Below, piece by piece: positions 42,487 to 51,276 of a stretch of DNA of 64,000 bases. The stretch is from Gluconobacter oxydans (GTDB lineage: Bacteria; Pseudomonadota; Alphaproteobacteria; Acetobacterales; Acetobacteraceae), in contig NZ_BJNM01000012.1 in assembly GCF_006539685.1 (NCBI RefSeq), forward strand, positions 1 through 64,000. Direction: 5' to 3'. A model generated the notes under the pieces. That model saw only the letters and a list, made by a program, of their open reading frames with translations. It did no database searches and had not been told where the DNA came from. The translations under genes were made by a program, and so were the position numbers. Each line of letters starts with the position of its first letter. Position 1 is the first letter of the stretch.

Positions 42487-43355
42487 CCATCCGAACTGCC
42501 ACTGCCCCTGATGCATGGGGCGTCTGGTACGCCAGTGACCCGAAACAGACCCCGTGGGAGCGTTACCTCGATGAGGTCGCAGCCTCCGGTTACAGCTGGA
42601 CCGAACTCGGTCCGTGGGGCTATCTCCCGACTGATCCCGCACAGCTTCAGAACGTGCTGTCCAGCCGTGGTCTCGGCCTGTGTGGCGCAGCGGTCGTTCA
42701 TCCCCTGACCGCACCGGATGCCCTGGAAACCCTGCGTGACAGACTGCGCCCCCTGTGCCGGACCCTGGTCGCCACCAACACGCCTTGGCTGCTGCTGATG
42801 GATGATTCAGACGCCTATCTCACCCCTGAAGCCCGGATCGCCACCCCGGAAATCTGGAAACGCATGATGCATGTCATCACGACGGTTGCCCGGGAAATCC
42901 GGCATGAGCATGGTCTGCACCTCCTGTTCCATCCCCATGTCGGCACTGCCGTCGAAACCGAAGCGGAAATCCTCCGTCTGCTGAACGACACCCCTGCCGA
43001 TCAGGTCGAACTCTGCTTCGATTTCGGCCACCACGCCTATACCGGAGCGGATGCACTCGCTTTCATGCGCCAGCACGCATCGCGCATCCCGTATTATCAT
43101 TTCAAAAATCTGGACGGAGCCATCCATGCCCGGGCCATGGCCGCGGGAACACCTTTCATGGAAGTCTTCCAGAATGGTGTGATGTGTGAACTGGACAAAG
43201 GTATTCTGGACTTCACCGAAGTCGTGGATTTCCTGCGCAAACAGGACTTCGACGGCTTCGTCGTGGTCGAGCAGGATATGTATCCCTGCCCCCCTGACAA
43301 ACCCCTTCCCATCGCACGCCACAACAGAGACGTGCTGAAACGGCTCGGCCTGTGA
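42483..43355 (+). CDS. xylose-isomerase-like TIM-barrel protein (IolE/sugar isomerase-like)
   Basis: 290 residues from ATG 42483 (ATGA overlap). Metal-dependent sugar isomerase, epimerase or inosose dehydratase type. Features: 'GYSWTELGPWGYLPTDPAQLQ' (about 32-52), metal ligand region 'LLFHPHVGTAVE', 'VELCFDFGHHAYTGADALAFMRQHASRIPYYHFKNLD', and 'FDGFVVVEQDM'. The pattern is closest to IolE-like proteins. Could act on inosose or a keto-sugar made by the Gfo/Idh enzyme; substrate not proven. Confidence 0.82.
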   Translation: MTIRTATAPDAWGVWYASDPKQTPWERYLDEVAASGYSWTELGPWGYLPTDPAQLQNVLSSRGLGLCGAAVVHPLTAPDALETLRDRLRPLCRTLVATNTPWLLLMDDSDAYLTPEARIATPEIWKRMMHVITTVAREIRHEHGLHLLFHPHVGTAVETEAEILRLLNDTPADQVELCFDFGHHAYTGADALAFMRQHASRIPYYHFKNLDGAIHARAMAAGTPFMEVFQNGVMCELDKGILDFTEVVDFLRKQDFDGFVVVEQDMYPCPPDKPLPIARHNRDVLKRLGL

Positions 43356-44293
43356 CCCCTTCCCTGTCCCGATCTCCCATTCTCGGAATTGACGTTGGCG
43401 CCACCAAGATCGCGGCCGGCATGGTCAATCCGTGTACGGGAGAAATATGCTTCCTCACCCGCATCCCCACGCGGCGTCACGTCGCGCCCGGGGAAATCGT
43501 CTCCGACATCACCGCTATCGTGGCACAGGTCATGGACGCGGCCCGGCGGGATCCCCACGGCCCCGATGACATGCCCCGGGCCGCAGGCATTGCCGTTCCG
43601 GAACTGGTGGACATCACAGGACAGATCCGGAGCGCCTGGAACTTCCCGCTCCCCGATCTTACCCGCACCATCCACGAACATACCGGCCTCTCCGTCCGGC
43701 TGGAAAGCGATGTCCGTGCCGCGGCCTTTGCGGAAGCCCGTTTCGGGTCCGGCCAGTCCTGCGACAGCTTCGCCTATTTCTCCCTCGGCTCCGGGATCAG
43801 CTATACGCTGTGCCTGAACGGGCGCCCCTACAGGGGCACACATGGTTTTGCCATCCATTTCGCCAGCTCCAGCCTTGCGGTCCCCACGGAAGACCGCACC
43901 CGTCTCAGCATCGCCATCCCCGAGGATTTTGCATCCGGGCTGGGGATGGAGCGTCTGTGGGCCGCGCGGGGCGGCGAAAAACTGAAAGAGGGCGTCCATA
44001 CGCTCGAAACCCTTGCCGCCGCCGGAGACAGCCGTGCAAAAGGCGTCATCGAGGACGCCGCCGGCATGACCGGTCGCCTCATCGCACAGGCCGTCAACAT
44101 GCTTGACCCTGAAAAAATTGTTCTGGGCGGCGGTCTTGGATGCTCGGAAGGATTTTACCGCCAGAAACTGGAGGAACATATCCGCGCCAATATCTGGGAA
44201 CGCTCCTTTGCGGACATTCCCATCCTCATCGCCGGACTGGGGGAACAATCCGGCATCATCGGTGCGGCGCTGAGCGCGCTGGCGGCGGACTGA
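43352..44293 (+). CDS. ROK-family sugar kinase-like protein
   Basis: 313 residues from GTG 43352 (GTGA overlap). ATP-site motif 'GIDVGATK' at 12-19 and catalytic Asp120 in 'LESDVRAAAFAEARFG'. The usual ROK zinc motif (Cys-x-Cys-Gly) is absent. The C-terminus has 'EKIVLGGGLG'. Probably phosphorylates a sugar imported by the flanking ABC system, though loss of the zinc motif leaves a non-kinase role possible. Confidence 0.8.
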   Translation: MTPSLSRSPILGIDVGATKIAAGMVNPCTGEICFLTRIPTRRHVAPGEIVSDITAIVAQVMDAARRDPHGPDDMPRAAGIAVPELVDITGQIRSAWNFPLPDLTRTIHEHTGLSVRLESDVRAAAFAEARFGSGQSCDSFAYFSLGSGISYTLCLNGRPYRGTHGFAIHFASSSLAVPTEDRTRLSIAIPEDFASGLGMERLWAARGGEKLKEGVHTLETLAAAGDSRAKGVIEDAAGMTGRLIAQAVNMLDPEKIVLGGGLGCSEGFYRQKLEEHIRANIWERSFADIPILIAGLGEQSGIIGAALSALAAD

Positions 44294-44302
44294 CGATCTC
44301 CC

Positions 44303-45202
44303 ATGCTGACTGTCCCGCTTTCAAAACGGTTTGACTGGCGCCCCTGGGCTCTTGTCGCTCCGGCACTGATCGTGCTGATGACAGTCACCGCAATTCCGTT
44401 CGCCCGAACGATCTGGCTTGCCTTCCATGATGATCCACACGGCTTCATGCAGGCACAACCGGGATGGAGTCTGACCAATTTCCGGGTTCTGCTTCAGGAC
44501 AGGGCCTGGTGGACCGCCGTCAGCACAACGCTGCTTTTCGCAGCTGGAGCCGTCATCAGCGAAACCTGCGCCGGTCTGGCGATTGCCATGCTGCTTCAGG
44601 GCTACAGTCTGAAACTCCGGGGCATCCTGCTGGCCATTATCCTTCTGCCCTGGGCCGTTCCCTCCGTCGTGGCCGCCCGTCTGTGGAACTGGATGCTCAA
44701 TGACCAGTACGGCATCATCAACGCGATGCTCGTCCGGCTGGGCCTGCTGCATCAGGGCGTTGCATGGATCACCCATCCGCGCAGCATGGTCGCCGTCATG
44801 ATCGCCATCGACTTCTGGCAGGCGACCCCTTTCATGGCGCTGCTTTCCCTTGCCGGATTACAGTCCATCCCCACCGATGTTTTCGAAGCTGCAAAACTTG
44901 ATGGCGCCTCACCCTGGCAGCGCTTCATCTCCATCACCCTGCCCCTCGTCGCCCCCGTCCTGTCCATAGCCGTGCTGTTCCGTCTGCTAGACGCCCTGCG
45001 GATGTTCGATCTGGCCAGCGTGCTGTACGGAACGGATATGAGCGGCATGACCCTCTCCGCCTTCGTGCAGAGCCAGATCGTCCAGTTCGGAGCACCAGGC
45101 TACGGCGCGGCGTCGGCGCTTGGAACCCTCGGCATCATCGCTCTTGCCGCAGCGCTCTATGGTGTGTGCCTGAAGATTCCAGGGTGGATACGCTCATCGT
45201 GA
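44303..45202 (+). CDS. sugar ABC transporter permease, MalF/UgpA type
   Basis: 299 residues with six predicted membrane segments (about 13-35, 72-95, 104-128, 155-175, 205-225, 260-285). The cytoplasmic EAA loop, which contacts the ATPase, is 'EAAKLDGASPWQRFISI'. Partner of the next permease and of the binding protein upstream. No ATPase gene occurs in the operon. Confidence 0.92.
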   Translation: MLTVPLSKRFDWRPWALVAPALIVLMTVTAIPFARTIWLAFHDDPHGFMQAQPGWSLTNFRVLLQDRAWWTAVSTTLLFAAGAVISETCAGLAIAMLLQGYSLKLRGILLAIILLPWAVPSVVAARLWNWMLNDQYGIINAMLVRLGLLHQGVAWITHPRSMVAVMIAIDFWQATPFMALLSLAGLQSIPTDVFEAAKLDGASPWQRFISITLPLVAPVLSIAVLFRLLDALRMFDLASVLYGTDMSGMTLSAFVQSQIVQFGAPGYGAASALGTLGIIALAAALYGVCLKIPGWIRSS

Positions 45203-46026
45203 GACTCACAACAGAGATGCTGGTCACAGGACGTCTGGTCGCGATGGCCTTCATCATCCTGCACACGCTGTTTCCACTCTACTGGGCGCTGGTTACGTCA
45301 TTCCGTCACGGAACCACACTTTTTTCCACAGCCCTCTTCACGTTCCCCGACCTTGAAAACTACAGAAAAGTCCTCGGCGGTCCCGAACTGTGGCGGGAGA
45401 CGTTCAACTCGGTCCTGTGCGCCGGTTCCGTTACGCTCCTCTCACTCCTACTCGGCATTCCAGCAGCCTATGCCCTCGGTCAGATGAGTTTTCCCGGGCG
45501 CCGGCTGGTGCTTGGCCTCCTGCTGCTCTGCTCGATGCTGCCCCAGATCGCCATCCTGTCCGGCCTGTTCGAACTGATCTCGGCCATGGGGCTGTATGAT
45601 CACGTCGAAAGCATCATTTTTGCCGACCTGTTCTTTGCCCTTCCCTTCACGATCTGGTTATTGACGGGTTTTTTCCGGGACCTCCCCCCCGAACTGGACG
45701 ACGCGGCAAAACTGGACGGCTGCAGCCTGATGCGCCGGATCTTCAGCATTCACCTGCTCCTGGTCTGGCCGGGAATTGCCGCCACAGGACTGCTGAACAT
45801 CATGACGTGCTGGAACGAGTTTCTTTTTGCCCTGACCTTCACACTCAACGACTCAGCCCGTACCCTTCCGGTCGGTATCGGACTGACTTCCGCTCCAGGC
45901 CGGTTTGAACTTCCTTTCGGGACCATCATGGCCGCATCCCTTCTCGCAACCCTCCCCCCGATCCTGCTCGTCCTGTTCTTCCAGAACCGCATTGCCTCCG
46001 GCCTGACTGCGGGGGCTGTCAAATGA
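45199..46026 (+). CDS. sugar ABC transporter permease, MalG/UgpE type
   Basis: 275 residues from GTG 45199, the start that overlaps the previous stop as GTGA, as other genes here do; earlier GTGs would lengthen it by 11 residues. Six membrane segments. EAA loop 'DDAAKLDGCSLMRRIFSI'. Begins with a short cytoplasmic tail before the first helix ('LVAMAFIILHTLFPLYWALV'). Its stop overlaps the ROK repressor start by four bases. Confidence 0.92.
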   Translation: MRLTTEMLVTGRLVAMAFIILHTLFPLYWALVTSFRHGTTLFSTALFTFPDLENYRKVLGGPELWRETFNSVLCAGSVTLLSLLLGIPAAYALGQMSFPGRRLVLGLLLLCSMLPQIAILSGLFELISAMGLYDHVESIIFADLFFALPFTIWLLTGFFRDLPPELDDAAKLDGCSLMRRIFSIHLLLVWPGIAATGLLNIMTCWNEFLFALTFTLNDSARTLPVGIGLTSAPGRFELPFGTIMAASLLATLPPILLVLFFQNRIASGLTAGAVK

Positions 46027-47246
46027 ACGAAAACACCCGATCCGACGGCGCCGGGCAGGCCTATTCCCGGATCTACAACCGTCGCCTGATCTTCGAACTC
46101 CTCCATCAGGCCGGGCCACTGAGCCGGGTGGACATCGCGGACCGTATCGGCCTCAAACCGCAGACAATTTCCGGCATCACCCGTGAGCTTCTGACACAGG
46201 GCCTCATTCACGAGGTCGGCAAATCCGTGGGCCAGCGCGGACAGCCCCAGACCTATCTCGCCCCCAATCCCGACGCCGGATATTCGCTGGGCATGCATGT
46301 CGATCAGGGACGGATCTCGATTGTCCTCGGCGATCTTCTGCTGAACATCCGCCAACGGATCGAATGGGTCGGCGAGACGACCGATCCCGCAGCCACGACG
46401 ACCGTCATGGCACAGCTTGCAGAGACCATGATTCTCGAAAGCGGGATCGAAAAGCAGAAGATCTGGGGCATTGGCCTCGTCCTTCCCACACTCAACGCGG
46501 ATACCTACGAAGCCGAAATGACCATGCCTGGATGGGATCTGTGGCGTGGTTTTGACGTGGCTGGAAAACTCGGATCCCTTCTGGACCTGCCCGTCCTGAT
46601 GGAAAACGACGCCACCGCGGCCGCCATGGCCGAACTGTTCTCCCATCCCGGAACCCCGCCCCGCAATGCCGTTCTGGTCTATATCGGATATGGCACCGGG
46701 GCAGGCATCGTCGTGGACGGAATGCCCATGAAAGGCGCCCGCGGGAACGCAGGTGAACTCGGCCTTCTCCCGCTGCCTCTCTGCCTCCCCGACAGTCCCG
46801 GCGGCGTGATCGATGACCAGCTTTCGCTCCATGCCATCGCCCGCATGCTGCACTGCCCGGTGGCGGAACTGACCCCCGAGACGATCGGCAACATGCATGC
46901 CAGCCGTGACAGCACCCTCATGCACTGGATGGAAACAGCGACGAAGACCCTCCGCTTCCTCGTAGCAATCATAGAAACCGCATTCGATCCCGAAACGATC
47001 TTACTGAGCGGCGGATTCCCGGAATCAGTCCTTTCGGCACTGGTGGAACGGGCCTACCCCCTTCTGCCCTCGCTGAGTGCAACCCGGGATCGCGAATTAC
47101 CGCGCCTCACCACAGCGACCCTCCTCACAGATGGCCCCGTAATCGGCGGAATGACATTGCCAGTCTTCGTCAACACAAAACCGAATTTCCGCCATCTCTA
47201 CATACGCCAGGTCGGCAGCGACGAACGCCCGTTCGATCATCGCTAA
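46023..47246 (+). CDS. ROK-family transcriptional repressor (NagC/XylR-like)
   Basis: 407 residues. N-terminal winged helix ('RLIFELLHQAGPLSRVDIADRIGLKPQTISGITRELLTQGLI', about 22-63) fused to a ROK sugar-binding domain with 'LMENDATAAAMAELF' and 'VYIGYGTGAGIVVDG'. The zinc-binding Cys motif of ROK proteins is missing ('GNAGELGLLPLPLCLP'). Last gene of the ABC operon; expected to repress it and perhaps the divergent arm, with a sugar as inducer. Overlaps the convergent CobW gene by four bases. Confidence 0.9.
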   Translation: MNENTRSDGAGQAYSRIYNRRLIFELLHQAGPLSRVDIADRIGLKPQTISGITRELLTQGLIHEVGKSVGQRGQPQTYLAPNPDAGYSLGMHVDQGRISIVLGDLLLNIRQRIEWVGETTDPAATTTVMAQLAETMILESGIEKQKIWGIGLVLPTLNADTYEAEMTMPGWDLWRGFDVAGKLGSLLDLPVLMENDATAAAMAELFSHPGTPPRNAVLVYIGYGTGAGIVVDGMPMKGARGNAGELGLLPLPLCLPDSPGGVIDDQLSLHAIARMLHCPVAELTPETIGNMHASRDSTLMHWMETATKTLRFLVAIIETAFDPETILLSGGFPESVLSALVERAYPLLPSLSATRDRELPRLTTATLLTDGPVIGGMTLPVFVNTKPNFRHLYIRQVGSDERPFDHR

Positions 47247-48235
47247 GGATTTAGTCCCGCATTTCGAGAGGCCCTCTCTCTCATAGCGTCAAGATCATCC
47301 TTCAGCGCCTGCGGATCAAACATCCCTTTCCGACCAATGAACACAAGTCGGGTGTCGGGATCGGACCGGGCCTTCTCGGGTGCCCGCCCGATGGTAATCC
47401 GGGACCCTGTCATCTGAAGCAGCAATGCACGCTTTGGAGCAGTCGCGAGATAGAGGATGCCTTTTGCCCGAAGCAGCACCGGAGCATGGCGTTCGATCAC
47501 CGCGCGAAATCCCGTCAGGTCCAGCGGAAACTCCCGTCGCCACTCCAGGCTGACGAAATCATCGTCAATGCTCTCCCCTTCAGACCGAAAAAGGGATTTT
47601 TCCGTTTTCCGATCCAGGGGACGAAAAAGCCCCTCATGCATCAGCAGGCTGCCTGAAAAAGGCAGGACCGGTATCCCGCGCCCGATCTCCCGAAGTTGGT
47701 CTTCTGCATCCCTGACACCAGCTTTTCCAAGCTCGTCCGTATGGGAAAGAACGATCATGTCCGAAGACAGGATCTGCTCTTTCCACAAAGGATCTTCAGT
47801 CACCCTGGCCTGCGCGACCACATCGGCAGCGTTCACGACACAGATCACCCCTTCAAGGGCCGCATACTGCCAGAGAATGGGATCTGCCAACGCCCTGCGC
47901 ATTTCCTGAAGCTTCGAAACCCCGCTGCATTCGATAAAAATGGCCTCAGGCAACGGCCGACGGGACAGAACCATTCTCAGCGTAGAGAACAGATCAGCCT
48001 GCAGGGAACAGCAGATGCAGCCATTCCTCAGCGCCAGCACGTCCTCATCCCGCCGCTCCACCAGCAACCCGTCGATATCAATCGCGCCGAAATCATTGAC
48101 GAGAATGGCAAGACGCCGATGCTGCTGCGCCCTGAGCAGTCGGTTGAGCAGCGTGGTTTTCCCGGCACCAAGAAAACCGCCCACCACGTGCACCGGAACG
48201 GCCGCAGCCTCTCCCAGGCCAGCTTCCCGGCTCAC
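47243..48235 (-). CDS. CobW/G3E-family GTPase metal chaperone
   Basis: 330 residues from GTG 48235 (GTGA overlap with the deacylase stop); a TTG 12 bases upstream was not chosen. P-loop 'GFLGAGKT' at 20-27, metal motif Cys73-x-Cys75-Cys76 ('GCICCSL'), Walker B 'IECSG', and 'SHTDE' near the NKxD position. COG0523 proteins load zinc or another metal into target enzymes. Last gene of an operon encoding two metal-dependent hydrolases, which may be its clients. Confidence 0.88.
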   Translation of the reverse strand: MSREAGLGEAAAVPVHVVGGFLGAGKTTLLNRLLRAQQHRRLAILVNDFGAIDIDGLLVERRDEDVLALRNGCICCSLQADLFSTLRMVLSRRPLPEAIFIECSGVSKLQEMRRALADPILWQYAALEGVICVVNAADVVAQARVTEDPLWKEQILSSDMIVLSHTDELGKAGVRDAEDQLREIGRGIPVLPFSGSLLMHEGLFRPLDRKTEKSLFRSEGESIDDDFVSLEWRREFPLDLTGFRAVIERHAPVLLRAKGILYLATAPKRALLLQMTGSRITIGRAPEKARSDPDTRLVFIGRKGMFDPQALKDDLDAMRERASRNAGLNP

Positions 48236-49722
48236 ACCACCCCGCAATACCCACGGACGGGCTGTCCCGGAAAAGCGTCCCGGTTGAGTTCGCCCCCGGA
48301 AATCACGGACTGACCATTGACCAGAAGATAACGAACCCCTTCCGAAGGGCGGTTCATGGCCGCGAAATCCGCACGATCCGTAATCGTATCGGCATCGAAC
48401 ACGACAATATCGGCATCACACCTTTCCTGAAGGCGCCCCTTCCGGCGCATCTGCGGGGAAACCGTCTCGAGGATTTTCGCGGGGCCAAGCGAACAGCGCC
48501 GCATGGCCTCGCATAACGAAACCCTGGAGCGCTCACGCAGATATTCCCGCAAAAACCGCGAAAAAGTCCCCGACGAACGGGGATGGGCCACCGCCGTCTC
48601 AGGCAAAGGCCAGTCCAGCCCCTCGTAAACGGAACCATCCGGAAGCGTCCAGGGCATGGCATCCGAGGCAATGACCCCGCCCGGATAAAGAACCGACACA
48701 TCCAGCAGATCCTGCGCCGACGGATCGCTCTCCACATCCAGAAAATGCCAGAGCACGAGCGTATCAGGCCGCTCCCGCTGCACGTCCAGAACCTCTTCAC
48801 GGCTTTCGAACCGATGCCCGTCATCGACCCGCTGGATTGCCGTATAGGGACTGCCCGTCCGCTCCCGGAACGCCGCCTCACCAAAAAGCGGCGACCCGAT
48901 CACCGTGGAACCCGTTCCATACGGATAGGCCTCGACCGTGATGTTCAGCCCCTGCTTCTGTGCCGTGGACACAAGCTCCGCCGCCTGCCGGATATCCAGC
49001 AGACTCGTGCTGTTGAAATGACAGATATGCATGTGCGCGCCGGTCGCACCTGCATAGCCGATCAGACGGGTATAGGCCTCGATGGAACTGCGCGGATCGA
49101 TATTCGAGGAGTAGGCGATATGCGTATAGGTCGGCACCTCATGACGCTTCGCCAACGTACAGAGATCCACGAGTTCCTTCGCCCCGACGCCGGGAACATA
49201 GGCATGGGGAATACCGATCCCCAGCCCCCCTTCCGACAATCCCTGCCCGACCAGCGACAGAATATCCCGCAGCTCCGAAGAACTCGCCGTATTCTCGCTC
49301 CATCGGGGATCATCGTAACACTTCCCCATGAACGAAAGAGAAGGCTCCACCGGCCGGCCGATCATCGCGCTGATCCGCGCAAAGGCCCACGCCACCGAGG
49401 CCCCATAATTCAGAACCCGGCCACGCTCCTGCTGGCGGGCATACCAGTTAGAAACCGGCAGAATCCCGACTTCCAGTTCCAGAGATGTCGTCACCCCGTC
49501 AAACGCCTGCATGCGATCGGAGGCCACACATTGCCCATGGGCATGAAGATCAATGAAGCCGGGAGCCACCACGAGCCCCGTCGCATCGATTTCACGCTGC
49601 GCATTGCCAGAAAAAGAGCCGACACGCTGGATGATCCCGTCCTGGACCGCCACATCGCCGACCTGCTCCAGCCCCGTTTCCGGATCAACCAGCAGACCAT
49701 TACGGATCACGAGATCAAACAC
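48232..49722 (-). CDS. N-acyl-D-amino-acid deacylase-like amidohydrolase
   Basis: 496 residues. Metal-dependent amidohydrolase of the D-aminoacylase/dihydroorotase-like type. Metal site His60-x-His62 in 'GFIDLHAHG'; later 'HICHFNSTS' and the Asp in 'GVIASDAMPW' are expected ligands. The beta-sandwich is formed by the N-terminal ('FDLVIRNGLLVDPETG') and C-terminal ('ADIVVFDADTITD') parts. No signal peptide, so cytosolic. Probably removes an acyl group from a D-amino acid; the exact substrate is unknown. Confidence 0.88.
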   Translation of the reverse strand: MFDLVIRNGLLVDPETGLEQVGDVAVQDGIIQRVGSFSGNAQREIDATGLVVAPGFIDLHAHGQCVASDRMQAFDGVTTSLELEVGILPVSNWYARQQERGRVLNYGASVAWAFARISAMIGRPVEPSLSFMGKCYDDPRWSENTASSSELRDILSLVGQGLSEGGLGIGIPHAYVPGVGAKELVDLCTLAKRHEVPTYTHIAYSSNIDPRSSIEAYTRLIGYAGATGAHMHICHFNSTSLLDIRQAAELVSTAQKQGLNITVEAYPYGTGSTVIGSPLFGEAAFRERTGSPYTAIQRVDDGHRFESREEVLDVQRERPDTLVLWHFLDVESDPSAQDLLDVSVLYPGGVIASDAMPWTLPDGSVYEGLDWPLPETAVAHPRSSGTFSRFLREYLRERSRVSLCEAMRRCSLGPAKILETVSPQMRRKGRLQERCDADIVVFDADTITDRADFAAMNRPSEGVRYLLVNGQSVISGGELNRDAFPGQPVRGYCGVV

Positions 49723-49754
49723 GTGCGCCCCCTTTCACGACGTCCGGCCTGCCC

Positions 49755-51197
49755 TCAGTGAGACAGATCCGAAAACAGCACCAGCAGATCCTCGATGGCA
49801 GGCGCAATGCTGGCCACAGGCGTGCGCTCGTTCAGGCCATGCATGAAGGAATCCGAGTTCTTGATGAAAATCGGACTGATCCCGTAGCTCGGCACATCAT
49901 GGAAGCGGAACCACATGCTGTCACTCGCCCCTGAAGACAGCGCCGGGAAAACGGCAACACCCGGATAGGCGACCTGCATCCCATGCTCGATCGCCTTGAT
50001 CACATCCGGACGCATGGGCGATGCGGCAGTCTGAACCGATCCTTCCGTCGCATCCTCGATCTTCATGGACGGATCCTGCGCAGCCTGGCGCAGTTCTTCC
50101 ATGATGGCCGCGCGAGGGTGGCCCGGGAAAATCCGGCAGTTGATATCGGCCGTCACCTTCTGCGGCAGGGCATTCAGCGCATGCCCCCCCTCGATCATGG
50201 TCACGACGCAGGTCGTTCCGATGCGGCCAATATAGGACGGGTCTGAAGACAGCGTGCGAATGGCTTTTTCATCTGCAGGGTTTTTCGCAAAAGCCTTCAT
50301 GGCAGCAGCCATTTCCGGCTTTTGCCAGCGCGCAGCATTCAGGAAATAACTGCGGCTGAGCTCGTTAACTTCCGGTTTGAAACGGTGCTGCTGGATCCGC
50401 AGAAGATCAGCCGCAAGCTCGTCGATCGCATTCACCGGACGCGGCTCGGAAGAATGCCCCCCCGGATTGGTCACGGTCAGGCGGAAATCGGCATAATTCT
50501 TTTCCGCACCTTCCCAGGTGAAATAATCCGGCTTGCCCGTCTTCTCATCGAGCGTCCCGTTCGCGCCGTCCATGTTCAGCACCAGTTCGGCATTGGAGAG
50601 CTTGTCCGCGATGATGGCACCCGTCGCCATCGTGGTCTCTTCATCCCCCGAAAACTCGATGATGATATCGCGCCGCGGCTTGTACCCCTCGCGTTTGAGC
50701 TCCAGAAGAGCAGCAATCGCCAGCGTGTCATCCAGCTTCATATCCGTGGAGCCGCGGCCCAGAAGATAGCCGTTCTCGATCTGCGGCTTGAACGGATCAT
50801 GCGTCCAGTCCGACGCCTTGGCTTCCACAACGTCCATGTGCCCTGAAATCACCAGAGGCTTGAGGGACGGATCCTGCCCCGGCCAGCGGGCGATCAGATA
50901 GGCCGTGTCCTTGTAAGGCGTGATCGTAATATCGGACGGGGCGAAACCGCCCTTGACCAGCGCATCGCGGAACAGCGCAGCCACTTGCGGCGTCTGGTTC
51001 CCCGGCCCAGCGACCGAGCGCAACGCAATGGATTTTTCAGCCAGCTCCAGAGCCTGGTCCGCCGCAGCCTGATGATCCGCCGGCGCACTCAATGCCTGGG
51101 CCACGGTCAGATCACCGGCCAGCAGCAGAAAGCCGCTTTTCAGCAGAGCCTTGCCCATCCGCTTCCGAGAAAGCCGCGTCCGCTTGAATACGTTCAT
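49755..51197 (-). CDS. exported M20-family metallopeptidase (carboxypeptidase/dipeptidase type)
   Basis: 480 residues. N-terminal signal peptide about 1-38 ('LLKSGFLLLAGDLTVAQALSA'). Di-zinc ligands are visible: His120-x-Asp122 ('SGHMDV'), Asp152 ('GRGSTDMK'), and Glu186-Glu187 ('SGDEETT'). A dimerisation domain follows in the middle. M20 enzymes cleave dipeptides, acyl-amino acids or carnosine-type substrates. In an operon with receptor, permease and deacylase, it likely cuts imported substrate in the periplasm. Confidence 0.92.
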   Translation of the reverse strand: MNVFKRTRLSRKRMGKALLKSGFLLLAGDLTVAQALSAPADHQAAADQALELAEKSIALRSVAGPGNQTPQVAALFRDALVKGGFAPSDITITPYKDTAYLIARWPGQDPSLKPLVISGHMDVVEAKASDWTHDPFKPQIENGYLLGRGSTDMKLDDTLAIAALLELKREGYKPRRDIIIEFSGDEETTMATGAIIADKLSNAELVLNMDGANGTLDEKTGKPDYFTWEGAEKNYADFRLTVTNPGGHSSEPRPVNAIDELAADLLRIQQHRFKPEVNELSRSYFLNAARWQKPEMAAAMKAFAKNPADEKAIRTLSSDPSYIGRIGTTCVVTMIEGGHALNALPQKVTADINCRIFPGHPRAAIMEELRQAAQDPSMKIEDATEGSVQTAASPMRPDVIKAIEHGMQVAYPGVAVFPALSSGASDSMWFRFHDVPSYGISPIFIKNSDSFMHGLNERTPVASIAPAIEDLLVLFSDLSH

Positions 51198-51276
51198 GCC
51201 TTACCCCTTTTGATGCCCTGAAAATCCAGAGATGAAACCACGATCAGACGCCGCCTTCCTACTCCCGGCGGGAACA

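Noticed and set aside
43097-44248. 383-codon minus-strand frame opposite the ROK kinase
   Set aside because: Shadow of two tightly overlapped plus-strand genes in an ABC operon.
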